Shown here in pieces: positions 1 through 7,717 of a DNA stretch of 11,046 nt. The notes under the pieces are model-generated. The model ran no database searches and had not been told where the DNA came from. It was given only the letters and a program-made list of their open reading frames with translations. A program made the position numbers and the translations under genes. The number at the start of each line of letters is the position of its first letter. Position 1 is the stretch's first letter. The DNA is from Planctomycetaceae bacterium (GTDB lineage Bacteria > Planctomycetota > Planctomycetia > Pirellulales > UBA1268): NCBI GenBank assembly GCA_002694955.1, contig NZNR01000002.1:1-11046 (forward strand). Reading direction: 5' to 3'.

Positions 1-1
1 A

Positions 2-346
2 CTGGCATCGCGTAAACCTGTATTCAACGAATTAAAAAATTGTGTTGATCTGGCAATTGTTGCAGCTTTAATTGATAGCAGGCAGCTTGCCGATCGGGCG
101 GGATTGGATCTCTCGCTGTTGAAGGACGCTTCTCTGGTGCAACTCTCGAGTTATGAAGTGCCAAAGCAGGTGCCAACAGTCGCGCATGGTATGAAGCGAG
201 GGAGTCGATGGATTCTCAGTGCCTCTGGAGGTGTGCAGTTCCAACCATGGGCTTTCCTTGAGGAAGTTGTCGAGGCTCAAGACATTGGCTCTGAACGGAA
301 GCTGGCAGTGGCATCTCGACCCGAGTCTGGTATTTGCTGGGAATAA
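2..346 (+). CDS. C-terminal fragment, probable DUF1598-family protein
   Basis: The frame is open from the window edge to a TAA at 344-346 and gives 114 residues; the start lies outside the window. It opens with an Ala/Leu/Val-rich helix-like stretch (VDLAIVAALI) and later has PKQVPTV followed by RWILSASGGVQFQPW. From memory, this order (a helix containing VVAALI, a W/Y-x-P-x-x-VPT turn, then a strand ending in SASGGVQ and a Trp) resembles the C-terminus of DUF1598, a family of unknown function found in Planctomycetes. No catalytic motif is visible. It is the only coding feature on the + strand and converges on the long - strand operon, leaving 49 bases between stop codons. The coding call is firmer than the family assignment, which needs a profile search. 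Confidence 0.55.
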   Translation: MASRKPVFNELKNCVDLAIVAALIDSRQLADRAGLDLSLLKDASLVQLSSYEVPKQVPTVAHGMKRGSRWILSASGGVQFQPWAFLEEVVEAQDIGSERKLAVASRPESGICWE

Positions 347-352
347 ACGTCT

Positions 353-397
353 CCATGCGGCAGCGATTGTTTTCTGGGAGTCTGATGGCCTTTTTTT
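353..397 (+). terminator. possible intrinsic terminator between convergent genes
   Basis: Seven bases after the + strand stop codon, CCAT (353-356) and CAG (361-363) can pair with CTG (382-384) and ATGG (385-388). This gives a 7-base-pair stem with a four-base bulge, followed by CC and seven T residues (391-397). The T tract is on the + strand, so it would end the fragment at 2-346. The stem is bulged and the loop is about 18 bases, so the call is weak. Confidence 0.3.
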
Positions 398-1013
398 ATT
401 GTTTCGGTGCTGCCCAGCGAATGTCTTCTAATGCGATACACGCTGTCTGGAAATACTGATCCACCCATCCGTTGAACGCAAGGCTTTCAACATCAGGCGT
501 CGGTGGCGGAATGCTCTTTGCTAGCAGTAATCCAGCCCCTGTTGCCGAGGCGACAGCAGCTGCAATAGAGTCACTCGTTGTTTTCCATGAATGCGGAAGC
601 GTGGTAATTGCATTTGCTGCTGCGCCCCACTTTCTCATGTTGAGTACGAAAGGACAGTCAGCTCCCACTTCGTCGCGTAGTGGTAATTTCAATGTTGACG
701 CCAGAAATTGTGCTGTGATTCCCATGGCTTCAAGTGCAAGTCCGTGCATCAAAGGAGACGGCAGTGAACTGTTTGAGTCGATAAGTCGTAGTCCGTCTAC
801 AAGAGCACCTCCACCCGCAATGACAACAACCGAATGATTGGCTAGTGCTTCATCTGCAATTAGGGATTGAACAGCATGTTGCCATCCAGAGGTGGAGAAA
901 AGACTGCCACCGACTTTGATGACAACATTGGCCTTTTTGCTTTTGTCATGTGATTGACGAAGCCAGCCATGCTCCCATTCCCATGGATTCTTCTGTGGTG
1001 TAATTGTATTCAT
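396..1013 (-). CDS. mfnE: amino-acid kinase family protein, MfnE-like
   Basis: A 205-residue protein of the aspartate/glutamate/uridylate kinase superfamily. Residues 30-37 (VVIKVGGS) form the nucleotide-binding loop with Lys33, residues 66-69 (AGGG) the second glycine loop, HSWKTTSDSIAA (141-152) the substrate/nucleotide segment and LLLAKS (162-167) the late conserved Lys. In archaea MfnE phosphorylates [5-(aminomethyl)furan-3-yl]methyl phosphate to the diphosphate during methanofuran synthesis. The identification rests on these motifs plus the adjacent MfnF- and MfnD-like genes. ATG at 1013 is preferred because it overlaps the upstream stop as ATGA, a sign of translational coupling. The frame extends back to 1103, but that part lies inside the mfnF-like gene and encodes an Arg/Cys-rich stretch unlike the family. 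It is the last gene of the unit. A different small-molecule kinase is possible. Confidence 0.75.
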   Translation of the reverse strand: MNTITPQKNPWEWEHGWLRQSHDKSKKANVVIKVGGSLFSTSGWQHAVQSLIADEALANHSVVVIAGGGALVDGLRLIDSNSSLPSPLMHGLALEAMGITAQFLASTLKLPLRDEVGADCPFVLNMRKWGAAANAITTLPHSWKTTSDSIAAAVASATGAGLLLAKSIPPPTPDVESLAFNGWVDQYFQTACIALEDIRWAAPKQ

Positions 1014-2029
1014 AATCTTCGCTGCGCTATCATTGCTACGGCATGGGCAGGAGCAACACGAGACAAATCGGCACCGATCGCGTCTTTTAGTGACACTGTG
1101 CACGGAGTCCAGTCCATATGATCAAGGATCCTTTTTGCTAATACTTCGCCTTGTCCACTAAGTACGATGCTGTCGTCTGGAGCTGGATTCTGAATCATTT
1201 GCCCTATCGCATTTTGAATTAAACGAGTCTGGGAGTCGGCAATAGCCGTTGCTGCCTCGATCGCATCCGCAAAAGTAAAAGAGGCTGGCTCAAGAAGCAT
1301 GGAACGAGCTATTCGGATACGAGCCGCATCCCTAGTGGCCGGCTTGTGGTCGGTTGTGGTGTTTGATTTCTTGTCTTCAGGCAGATTGCCAAGGAGTAGC
1401 CAGACGTCTTGTGAAGTCGCAAAGCATTCACAGGCAATTGGTCTAGTGGTGCCACGGTGGGGAAGTGATTGCCTAAGGGCAGGTACCGGTGTACGTTCCA
1501 TGCCCGTGTAGACAAGTTCACCGCAGAGGAGCCTGTCCCAATCATTCATTCCCTGAGGAACTGGCTGTCCGCATGCCAGTGGAACAATGTCAGTAGTCGT
1601 TGAGCCAATATCAATGAGCCAACTTCGTCCCGAAGGGGCAAGTGAGCCAGCGAGGCGAGCCAAAGCATGCCAGTTTGAAGCAGCAACTTGGAGCGGCTGT
1701 TGCGAAGCCTCGGTCGCGCTAAGAAGTGAACCATCAACGCTGTAAAATAAAAAGTTTTTTCTTCCAGCCGGAAGTGAACACGATTCAATAATATGCTTGA
1801 CGCCATCTTTGCGGTCTGCAAAGCAGTCGGCAATCTCACCTGTCATGGTCGCGGCATAATGGGACGCAGGGCACAGGTTCATGATATGCGCGATGACATC
1901 AGGAAGTCGCTTCCATTCCTGCCACATGGCAAAAGGTTCACTATATGACCACCCTTGGCCGTCAGCAGCTTTGATATTGGCTCCTCCAATATCAAAAGCC
2001 AGGCATGAATCGATGGACGTTAGTGACAT
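1010..2029 (-). CDS. mfnF: hydantoinase/oxoprolinase-like protein of H4MPT-linked C1 metabolism, MfnF-like
   Basis: A 339-residue protein with an ASKHA (actin/hexokinase-like) fold. AFDIGGANIKAAD (11-23) is phosphate loop 1, WLIDIGSTTTDIVPL (137-151) phosphate loop 2 and SIVLSGQGEVLAKRIL (287-302) the adenosine segment. TMTGEIADCF (61-70) followed by GVKHI, and ELVYTGMERTPV (171-182), are typical of the family annotated as 'H4MPT-linked C1 transfer pathway protein'. Its archaeal member MfnF joins the furan diphosphate to gamma-glutamyltyramine. Length fits the family. The start at 2029 puts DIGGAN in its usual N-terminal place; no strong Shine-Dalgarno precedes it. It lies 32 bases after the ATP-grasp gene and shares an ATGA overlap with the kinase downstream. 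In bacteria the substrate may carry tyrosine instead of tyramine, as reported for methylofuran. Confidence 0.85.
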   Translation of the reverse strand: MSLTSIDSCLAFDIGGANIKAADGQGWSYSEPFAMWQEWKRLPDVIAHIMNLCPASHYAATMTGEIADCFADRKDGVKHIIESCSLPAGRKNFLFYSVDGSLLSATEASQQPLQVAASNWHALARLAGSLAPSGRSWLIDIGSTTTDIVPLACGQPVPQGMNDWDRLLCGELVYTGMERTPVPALRQSLPHRGTTRPIACECFATSQDVWLLLGNLPEDKKSNTTTDHKPATRDAARIRIARSMLLEPASFTFADAIEAATAIADSQTRLIQNAIGQMIQNPAPDDSIVLSGQGEVLAKRILDHMDWTPCTVSLKDAIGADLSRVAPAHAVAMIAQRRL

Positions 2030-2061
2030 GCTTGAAAACCATCAATCAAAAAGTGTCAGTG

Positions 2062-3102
2062 TTACGCCAATGAAAATTCAGAGGCTTCTATGTTCCATGG
2101 TGTAACGTGTACTTCTCTGCCTTTTGCAATGTCGAGAAGCAGCCGGGTCAGGCCTCTCTCTTGGGCTCTTGACAGGCCAACAAAAGAGGTGGTGAGACGA
2201 GGGTTGATCTCAAGTACCCGGTCGTCATGCCCGTCGTTACAACTACCCAGAATCATATCAACTCCAACCCAGCCACGGGCTTTGGATTGTGTTGTTTTAT
2301 TGAGAGTCTCGATTGATCGTACTGCAAGAGAATGCATTCGAGTATGAAAATCATTATGAATGACGCGACCGCCTATATAAACCGGATGCGATTCCTCAGT
2401 AAACACTTGTTCGAATGGCAGCAGTGGAACGATTGAGTCAGTTCCACAGAGGCAGCAGACGCTAACGGGGATGCCTGAAATATGACACTCGAGCCGTGAG
2501 TCTGTTCGTGGCGCAGAGAAATCGGTGGGTTTATGGATTATTGTTAGGCCGTCACATCCAGCACTTCTTCTAGCTTTGAGGACAGCAGGTAGCCGGAAGC
2601 CATGCGGAAAGCTTTCACCCGTGGCTATTGTGCGACCGGCTGGTGTCGGGATACCAGCCGCTGAGAGCATTCTGCAGGTTATCTCCTTGTCGCTCGCAGC
2701 CTTGATGAAGGGTGTTGGGCAATTAATCAGCTTGTTTCCAAAGCCTGCTTGCTCGACAGTGTTGATGGTCTGAAGCAGAACGCCATGAGTTTCTGGTGCG
2801 ATCAGGATGATCAGGTCTGCCTCGGCGGCCATGGTGAGAAGAGATAGTTGGCTCTTGCTGGGAGCTATTTTCTCAACAGTAACATTTTTCGAAAACTGAG
2901 GGGCTTTTGTCACTGGAAGCGTTGAGTCAACCATCACAGTGATATCCAGATCTGTATTTTGTTCAGCATCTGACGTGAATGCCTCGAGCATGAGGCGGCC
3001 TTCCCTCAGGAAGTCTTCAATAGAAACTTCTTGCAGAATGTCGTGAGCAAGTTCACTTTGTATTCCGCCTGAGCAGCACCATTCGTAAAGTAAGAGACGC
3101 AT
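2062..3102 (-). CDS. mfnD: ATP-grasp ligase, MfnD-like (tyramine/tyrosine-glutamate ligase candidate)
   Basis: A 346-residue ATP-grasp protein. The N-terminal pre-ATP-grasp domain starts with YEWCCSGG (6-13). SDKE (137-140) begins the central domain, LKARRSAGCDG (175-185) is the glycine-rich loop with Lys176, and GWVGVDMIL (277-285) with VLEINPRLTTS (296-306) supplies the metal ligands Asp282, Glu298 and Asn300. Archaeal MfnD makes gamma-glutamyltyramine from tyramine and glutamate; the MfnF- and MfnE-like genes just downstream make that role, or the bacterial tyrosine version, the best guess. The protein is rich in cysteine, with a CC pair at 9-10 and a CCLC at 216-219. Its start lies 24 bases after the Rieske-SufT stop, without a clear Shine-Dalgarno. 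ATP-grasp families are broad, so the fold is near certain but the substrate is inferred from context. Confidence 0.72.
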   Translation of the reverse strand: MRLLLYEWCCSGGIQSELAHDILQEVSIEDFLREGRLMLEAFTSDAEQNTDLDITVMVDSTLPVTKAPQFSKNVTVEKIAPSKSQLSLLTMAAEADLIILIAPETHGVLLQTINTVEQAGFGNKLINCPTPFIKAASDKEITCRMLSAAGIPTPAGRTIATGESFPHGFRLPAVLKARRSAGCDGLTIIHKPTDFSAPRTDSRLECHISGIPVSVCCLCGTDSIVPLLPFEQVFTEESHPVYIGGRVIHNDFHTRMHSLAVRSIETLNKTTQSKARGWVGVDMILGSCNDGHDDRVLEINPRLTTSFVGLSRAQERGLTRLLLDIAKGREVHVTPWNIEASEFSLA

Positions 3103-3126
3103 GCTGAAGATCAGTTATAGGAGTGA

Positions 3127-3924
3127 TCAGAAGATCCCCAGTTGATCGCGGGCATCATCGGTCATACGGTCTGGTGTCCACGGTGGTTCCATCACAATCC
3201 GCACCTCAACGTCGGCAACTTTTTCGTGCGTGCCAACAACACGTTTGGTGTCAGCGATCAGTTGTGGTCCAGCAGGGCAGGCTGGGCTTGTCATTGTCAT
3301 GTCGATCGAGACAAGTTGTTTCGATTCGTCAGATGATGGACTAAACGAAACATCGTATATAAGACCAAGGTCAACAATGTTCACAAATAATTCAGGGTCC
3401 TTGACTTGCTTCAGTAATTCACGAACAAGATCTTCCGACAGGGATTGGCTTGTCAGGCTTTGGCCTTCAACTGGCGGCCTGTCTGCAGTTTCAGTTGCTG
3501 CGTCATTGTTTGATCTCGTGTTCGTGGCTGCCGTCTGGGGTGGATTTGTGTGTGCAGTTGTAGCTGGTAGTGTCGTTGATGGCATGGGGTTTCCGTTTGG
3601 CCCTGAGCCAGTCTCTCGAATTCGTACAAACACACTCCCGTCTTCAACCTTCACATCATGCGATAACGTGGGACGAATAGCAGGCATCGAAAGAGCGGAG
3701 CCAGTGCGTATGTCAAATTTTGCACCGTGTCGCGGGCATGCGATTGTGTAGTCCTGGAGGTCACCGTCAACAAGAGGGCCTCCGTCGTGCGTGCAAACGT
3801 CATCGATGGCATAAAAAGAACCTCCTACATGAAACAGGGCGATCATTTCTCCATCAATTTCGACAAGCATTTTCCCGGGGTCTGTGACGTCGCCAACATT
3901 GGCGGCATGAATGAATTCTGGCAT
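3127..3924 (-). CDS. Rieske [2Fe-2S] ferredoxin fused to SufT/DUF59 (MIP18-like) domain
   Basis: A 265-residue two-domain protein. Residues 1-104 form a soluble Rieske ferredoxin with all four ligands: Cys44 and His46 in CTHDGGP, Cys63 and His66 in CPRHG. Residues about 105-160 are a low-complexity linker rich in Thr, Asn, Pro and Ala. Residues about 162-265 form a DUF59/MIP18 domain with KDPEL (175-179), NIVDLGLIYDV (182-192), MTSPACPAG (211-219, conserved Cys216) and VMEPPWTPDRM (244-254). SufT-type DUF59 proteins help deliver or mature Fe-S clusters; Rieske-type ferredoxins are common in SUF operons. Here both are one polypeptide, 47 bases after sufD. No signal peptide or membrane segment is seen, so it should be cytosolic. 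The domain calls are strong; the role of the fusion in cluster delivery or electron supply is inference. No clear Shine-Dalgarno precedes the ATG. Confidence 0.92.
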   Translation of the reverse strand: MPEFIHAANVGDVTDPGKMLVEIDGEMIALFHVGGSFYAIDDVCTHDGGPLVDGDLQDYTIACPRHGAKFDIRTGSALSMPAIRPTLSHDVKVEDGSVFVRIRETGSGPNGNPMPSTTLPATTAHTNPPQTAATNTRSNNDAATETADRPPVEGQSLTSQSLSEDLVRELLKQVKDPELFVNIVDLGLIYDVSFSPSSDESKQLVSIDMTMTSPACPAGPQLIADTKRVVGTHEKVADVEVRIVMEPPWTPDRMTDDARDQLGIF

Positions 3925-3971
3925 GAGAGAAATGCTTCTTGGTGAGCGTTGTAAATAAAAATTCTGTTGGA

Positions 3972-5333
3972 TTAAGAGACTCTACGGATGCGGCTTCCTA
4001 TAGCTGCTGCCAGTGCCTCTCGGACAGATGCAATTGTAATGCGGTCGAAGACCTGCTGGAAAAAACCAGCAACAACGAGTCTTGCGGCCTCGTCCGCTGA
4101 GAGTCCTCGTGCTTGTGCGTAAAAGATCTGTTCCTCATCAACCCGACCACTAGTTGCGCCATGAGTGCAGCGGACATCATCTGCTTCTATTTCAAGACCA
4201 GGGATTGAGTCGGACCGTGCGGCTTCAGAAAGCATTAAGTTATCGTTTCGCTGGTAGCCATCTGTTTTTTGGGCTACCTTGTCAACTTTGATCATCCCGC
4301 GCCAGACAAGACGGCTGCGGTCTTGCAGAGCTCCTTTGTAGAGGAGGTCGCTGTGACAGGACGGGGCCTCGTGGTGCTGAAGTGTGTTGTAGACAAGCTG
4401 TTGCTTTCCCTCGGTAAACATCACCCCATTAACCTGAGCCTCTGCATTCTTTCCGACGAGTGCGACATCTTGGGCTACCTGAGATAGCCGGCTACCAAGT
4501 GCCGCAAGTGTCCATTGTAGTTTGGCGTTTTCGTGAACAACTGCCTTTTGACGAGCTACGTGCCACACTCCGCGATCCCAGTTCTGAATATTTACCATTC
4601 GCAGGAGAGCATCTTTTCCCACGACTATCTCTGTGCCACCGCAGTGGAAGCCAGTTCCTGCTCCAGTGGTTTCACATGTGGCGGTTTCCGTAAGAACGGT
4701 AGCCTCAGCGCCCTCTCCGAGGACAACAAGTACATGTGATGTGTCGACACCACCGTCATCAATGGCAGCAAGGCAATGAATTGGCTCTGCAATGCGAACG
4801 CCAGGGGGCACGTAAAGAATCATGCTGCCTTGGTGGAACGCACCGTGCAGGGCAGCAAAATAGTCGTTCTTCGAGTCGATGATTTGAAGCCAATGAGTCT
4901 TCAGCATATCGCCATCACTGGCAAGAACATCTTCAGCAGTACCGAAGATTACCCCTTGATCAGTAAGTTGTGGATCAATTTCATTCTGAACAACATGGCC
5001 GTTAATTGTCTTAAAATGGCCAGCGTAGTCAGGCCTTCCCATCACGTGGGCGTCATGTGACTGATCGCTTGACGAAGGGAATTTCGCTGAAAGAAGGCCC
5101 GCAGGCAGATTGACTGAAGATGCGGGCCGTAGTCCCCACTGGTCAGGCTTAAACATGCGAAGATCTGTCCGCATCCAGTGTTCTTGCCGACGGTCAGGCA
5201 GCGCAAGCTTCTCCAGTTGATTCATGCATAACTGTCGTTGCTGGTTTGCCCACTCAGGCAGCGGGTGTTCGGCAATTAATTGGTCAAACGCGTCGCGATC
5301 GAATAGTGAGGCTGGAGTTGTGGTCGTCGTCAT
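3972..5333 (-). CDS. sufD: Fe-S cluster assembly protein SufD
   Basis: A 453-residue SufB/SufD-family protein that pairs with SufB on the SufC ATPases in the SufBCD scaffold. The N-terminal 110 residues are helical and specific to SufD (LPDRRQEHWMRTDLRMFKP at 45-63). The beta-helix core follows, with ILYVPPGVRIAEPI (172-185), NWDRGVWHV (251-259) and QLVYNTLQHHE (312-322). The C-terminal helical domain contains ADDVRCTHGATSGRVDEEQ (384-402). Cys389 and His391 lie in the CxHGAT motif, whose His is essential in E. coli SufD. It starts 37 bases after the sufB stop, with no clear Shine-Dalgarno. SufB/D paralogues can be confused, but the N-terminal domain and CTHGAT motif point to SufD. Confidence 0.95.
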   Translation of the reverse strand: MTTTTTPASLFDRDAFDQLIAEHPLPEWANQQRQLCMNQLEKLALPDRRQEHWMRTDLRMFKPDQWGLRPASSVNLPAGLLSAKFPSSSDQSHDAHVMGRPDYAGHFKTINGHVVQNEIDPQLTDQGVIFGTAEDVLASDGDMLKTHWLQIIDSKNDYFAALHGAFHQGSMILYVPPGVRIAEPIHCLAAIDDGGVDTSHVLVVLGEGAEATVLTETATCETTGAGTGFHCGGTEIVVGKDALLRMVNIQNWDRGVWHVARQKAVVHENAKLQWTLAALGSRLSQVAQDVALVGKNAEAQVNGVMFTEGKQQLVYNTLQHHEAPSCHSDLLYKGALQDRSRLVWRGMIKVDKVAQKTDGYQRNDNLMLSEAARSDSIPGLEIEADDVRCTHGATSGRVDEEQIFYAQARGLSADEAARLVVAGFFQQVFDRITIASVREALAAAIGSRIRRVS

Positions 5334-5370
5334 GGAGCCGTAATGGGTGTGATCAGGGGAGAGGTGAAAG

Positions 5371-6783
5371 TTAGCCGACTGAGCCTTCCATCTGTAATTC
5401 GATCAGACGGTTCATTTCAACTGCGTATTCCATAGGAAGTTCTTTAACAAGTGGTTCGATAAAACCACCTACGATCATTGTGCTGGCTTCAGCCTCGGAG
5501 AGACCACGACTCTTTAAGTAGAATAACTGTTCTTCTCCAATCTTTGAAACGCTTGCTTCGTGACCGATTGAGACGTCCTGTTCCTCGATTTCGATATATG
5601 GATACGTATCACTACGACTCATGTCATCAAGAATCAGGGCGTCACAAACAACACTTGAGCGACTTTTCTTGGCTCCAGGTTCAACACGAACGAGTCCCCG
5701 GTAACTTGAGCGACCACCGTTTTTCGAGATGCTTTTGGAGACGATTCGCCCGGAAGTATTTGGTGCAGCGTGAACAAGTTTTGCGCCCGCGTCTTGATGC
5801 TGACCAGCTGTCGCAAACGCAATTGAAAGGATTTCGCCACGTGCACCAGGTTCCATCATGTAGACGGCCGGATATTTCATCGTAAGTTGACTGCCAAGAT
5901 TGCCATCAATCCATTCCATCATTCCGCCTTCATAGGCCAGTGCACGCTTTGTTACTAAATTAAAAATATTGTTGGCCCAGTTTTGGATCGTTGTATAACG
6001 GCAACGGCCATGTTTCTTAACGACAATTTCAACAACTGCCGAATGTAGACTCTCGGTAGAGTACATGGGGGCAGTGCAACCCTCGACATAGTGCACATGT
6101 GCTCCCTCATCAACAATAATTAATGTGCGTTCAAATTGTCCCATGCTTTCGGCATTGATGCGAAAGTATGCTTGAAGGGGAAACTCGATGGAGACACCCT
6201 TGGGGACATATATAAAAGAGCCTCCGGACCAGACTGCGGAGTTGAGTGCCGCAAATTTATTGTCACTTGGTGGGATTATGGAGCCGAAGTACTCACGCAG
6301 TAGGTCTGGATGCTCTCGAACCGCGGTGTCAGTATCGGTGAAGATGACACCTTTTTTTGCAAGGTCTTCCTGAAGTGATCCGTAGACCACTTCACTCTCA
6401 AACTGAGCTTTGACACCTGAAAGAAACTTTCTTTCGGCTTCTGGGATTCCAAGACGATCAAAGGTTTTCTTGATTTCCTCTGGGACTTCTTCCCAGGTCT
6501 TACCCTGTTGCTCAGCAGGCTTGAGGTAATAAAAAATATCTTGAAAATCGATCCCAATCTTTCCGCCCCAGTTAGGCATTGGTTTCGAGTTGAAAATGTC
6601 GAGTGATTTCAGACGGAAATCGCGCATCCAGGCCGGCTCATTCTTCATTTCAGAGATCTGAGAAACAATTTCCCGATCAAGTCCTCGACGGGCCTTGAAA
6701 ACAGTAGGTGCATCTGTTCGGAAATCGTATTTATTGATCTCTCCAAGTGCGAGCGTCGAAGATTCTCCAGTGTCAGTAGACAT
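5371..6783 (-). CDS. sufB: Fe-S cluster assembly protein SufB
   Basis: A 470-residue SufB, the scaffold on which the new Fe-S cluster is built in the SufBCD complex. Family segments are [17 protein letters not shown] (70-86), [19 protein letters not shown] (185-203), [14 protein letters not shown] (234-247) and [14 protein letters not shown] (268-281). Cys380 (SSVVCDALI) and Glu409 ([14 protein letters not shown]) are 29 residues apart, the same spacing as the functional Cys405/Glu434 pair of E. coli SufB. A good ribosome site, AAGGA at 6797-6793, lies 9 bases before the ATG. The gene is 32 bases after sufC and 37 before sufD, in the usual C-B-D order. No sufS or sufU gene follows; the desulfurase must be encoded elsewhere. 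Confidence 0.97.
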   Translation of the reverse strand: MSTDTGESSTLALGEINKYDFRTDAPTVFKARRGLDREIVSQISEMKNEPAWMRDFRLKSLDIFNSKPMPNWGGKIGIDFQDIFYYLKPAEQQGKTWEEVPEEIKKTFDRLGIPEAERKFLSGVKAQFESEVVYGSLQEDLAKKGVIFTDTDTAVREHPDLLREYFGSIIPPSDNKFAALNSAVWSGGSFIYVPKGVSIEFPLQAYFRINAESMGQFERTLIIVDEGAHVHYVEGCTAPMYSTESLHSAVVEIVVKKHGRCRYTTIQNWANNIFNLVTKRALAYEGGMMEWIDGNLGSQLTMKYPAVYMMEPGARGEILSIAFATAGQHQDAGAKLVHAAPNTSGRIVSKSISKNGGRSSYRGLVRVEPGAKKSRSSVVCDALILDDMSRSDTYPYIEIEEQDVSIGHEASVSKIGEEQLFYLKSRGLSEAEASTMIVGGFIEPLVKELPMEYAVEMNRLIELQMEGSVG

Positions 6784-6815
6784 TGAGTGATTTCCTTTGC
6801 GTGGTGTTGGGTGTA

Positions 6816-7658
6816 TCAGGATGTTGTAGTTTCAAGTCGGCGTTCTGCTTCCATGGCCTCTTCAGCCGCGGCAGCCTCGGGGTAAGCCTTTCTGATTCGA
6901 TCATAGCCCTGTTTGTGCAGTTCGGCAGCTAATTCTGGCCCTCCTGATTCAACAATACGTCCGCCCAGCATGACGTGGGTTTGGAGAGGGATATTGTGTT
7001 CTAAAAGTTGCTCATGGTGAGTAATGATCAGGATGCCCATTTCGGCTCCACCGATTCGTGCGATACTTTCACTCGCGAGCCGTACTGCATCTGCGTCGAG
7101 ACCACTGTCTGTCTCATCCAGAATAGCGAATCGGGGGCGAAGCATTGCCAGTTGCAAAATTTCCGCCCGCTTCATCTCACCTCCCGAAAAACCGTCATTG
7201 ACATACCGACGGGCAAAGTCAGAGTCCATGGATAGTTCTTGCATCTTGCTCTTGAGCTCACTGCGAAAATCTCGCATTGGCATGAGTTCCTGACCCTCTT
7301 TTCGGTCGGGATTGCGAACGTTCGTTACAGAATGACGAAGAAAATCGGCAAGTCTAACACCCGGTATGGCCATAGGTCGTTGAAATGCAAGGAAAACACC
7401 AGCGCGTGCTCGTACATCAGGTTCCATGGCAAGAATGTCATGACTTGTGTCATCACTATCAATCAACTCAACAGTTCCTTCTGTTACCTCGTATGAAGGG
7501 TGGCCCATGATAGCGTACCCAAGAGTACTCTTTCCTGATCCATTGGGCCCCATGAGCGCATGTACTTCACCTCGGCCGATCGTCAGGTCAACTCCCTTAA
7601 GTATTTCCTGACCCTCTACAGCAACATGGACATTTTTGATTACTAGTCGCTCACTCAT
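6816..7658 (-). CDS. sufC: Fe-S cluster assembly ATPase SufC
   Basis: A 280-residue ABC-type ATPase that drives conformational change in the SufBCD scaffold. All nucleotide motifs are present: Walker [10 protein letters not shown] (37-45, Lys43), Q-loop Gln93, signature FSGGEMKR (157-164), Walker [13 protein letters not shown] (177-188, Glu182) and H-loop THH (213-215). It has no membrane domain, as expected for SufC. It is about 30 residues longer than E. coli SufC; the extra length includes an Ala/Glu-rich charged tail (about 259-280) that looks helical. GGTG a few bases before the ATG at 7658 may act as the ribosome site. It lies 59 bases after nuoB, the largest gap in the unit, so a second promoter or processing site there cannot be excluded. 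Confidence 0.97.
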   Translation of the reverse strand: MSERLVIKNVHVAVEGQEILKGVDLTIGRGEVHALMGPNGSGKSTLGYAIMGHPSYEVTEGTVELIDSDDTSHDILAMEPDVRARAGVFLAFQRPMAIPGVRLADFLRHSVTNVRNPDRKEGQELMPMRDFRSELKSKMQELSMDSDFARRYVNDGFSGGEMKRAEILQLAMLRPRFAILDETDSGLDADAVRLASESIARIGGAEMGILIITHHEQLLEHNIPLQTHVMLGGRIVESGGPELAAELHKQGYDRIRKAYPEAAAAEEAMEAERRLETTTS

Positions 7659-7717
7659 TCAATTCACCAAAACTTTCCTCTTACAACTTTTCTGTCTCAA
7701 AGTTCCACAACGAAGAA

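Noticed and set aside
472..837. 121-codon open frame on the + strand
   Set aside because: Antisense to the kinase-family gene and without any family motif.
1014..1103. N-terminal extension of the kinase gene to a start at 1103
   Set aside because: It would lie inside the MfnF-like gene and add an Arg/Cys-rich segment absent from the family; the ATGA overlap at 1010-1013 explains the start better.
3230..3751. 173-codon open frame on the + strand
   Set aside because: It lies wholly antisense to the Rieske-SufT gene, which has clear conserved motifs; the open frame is a shadow.
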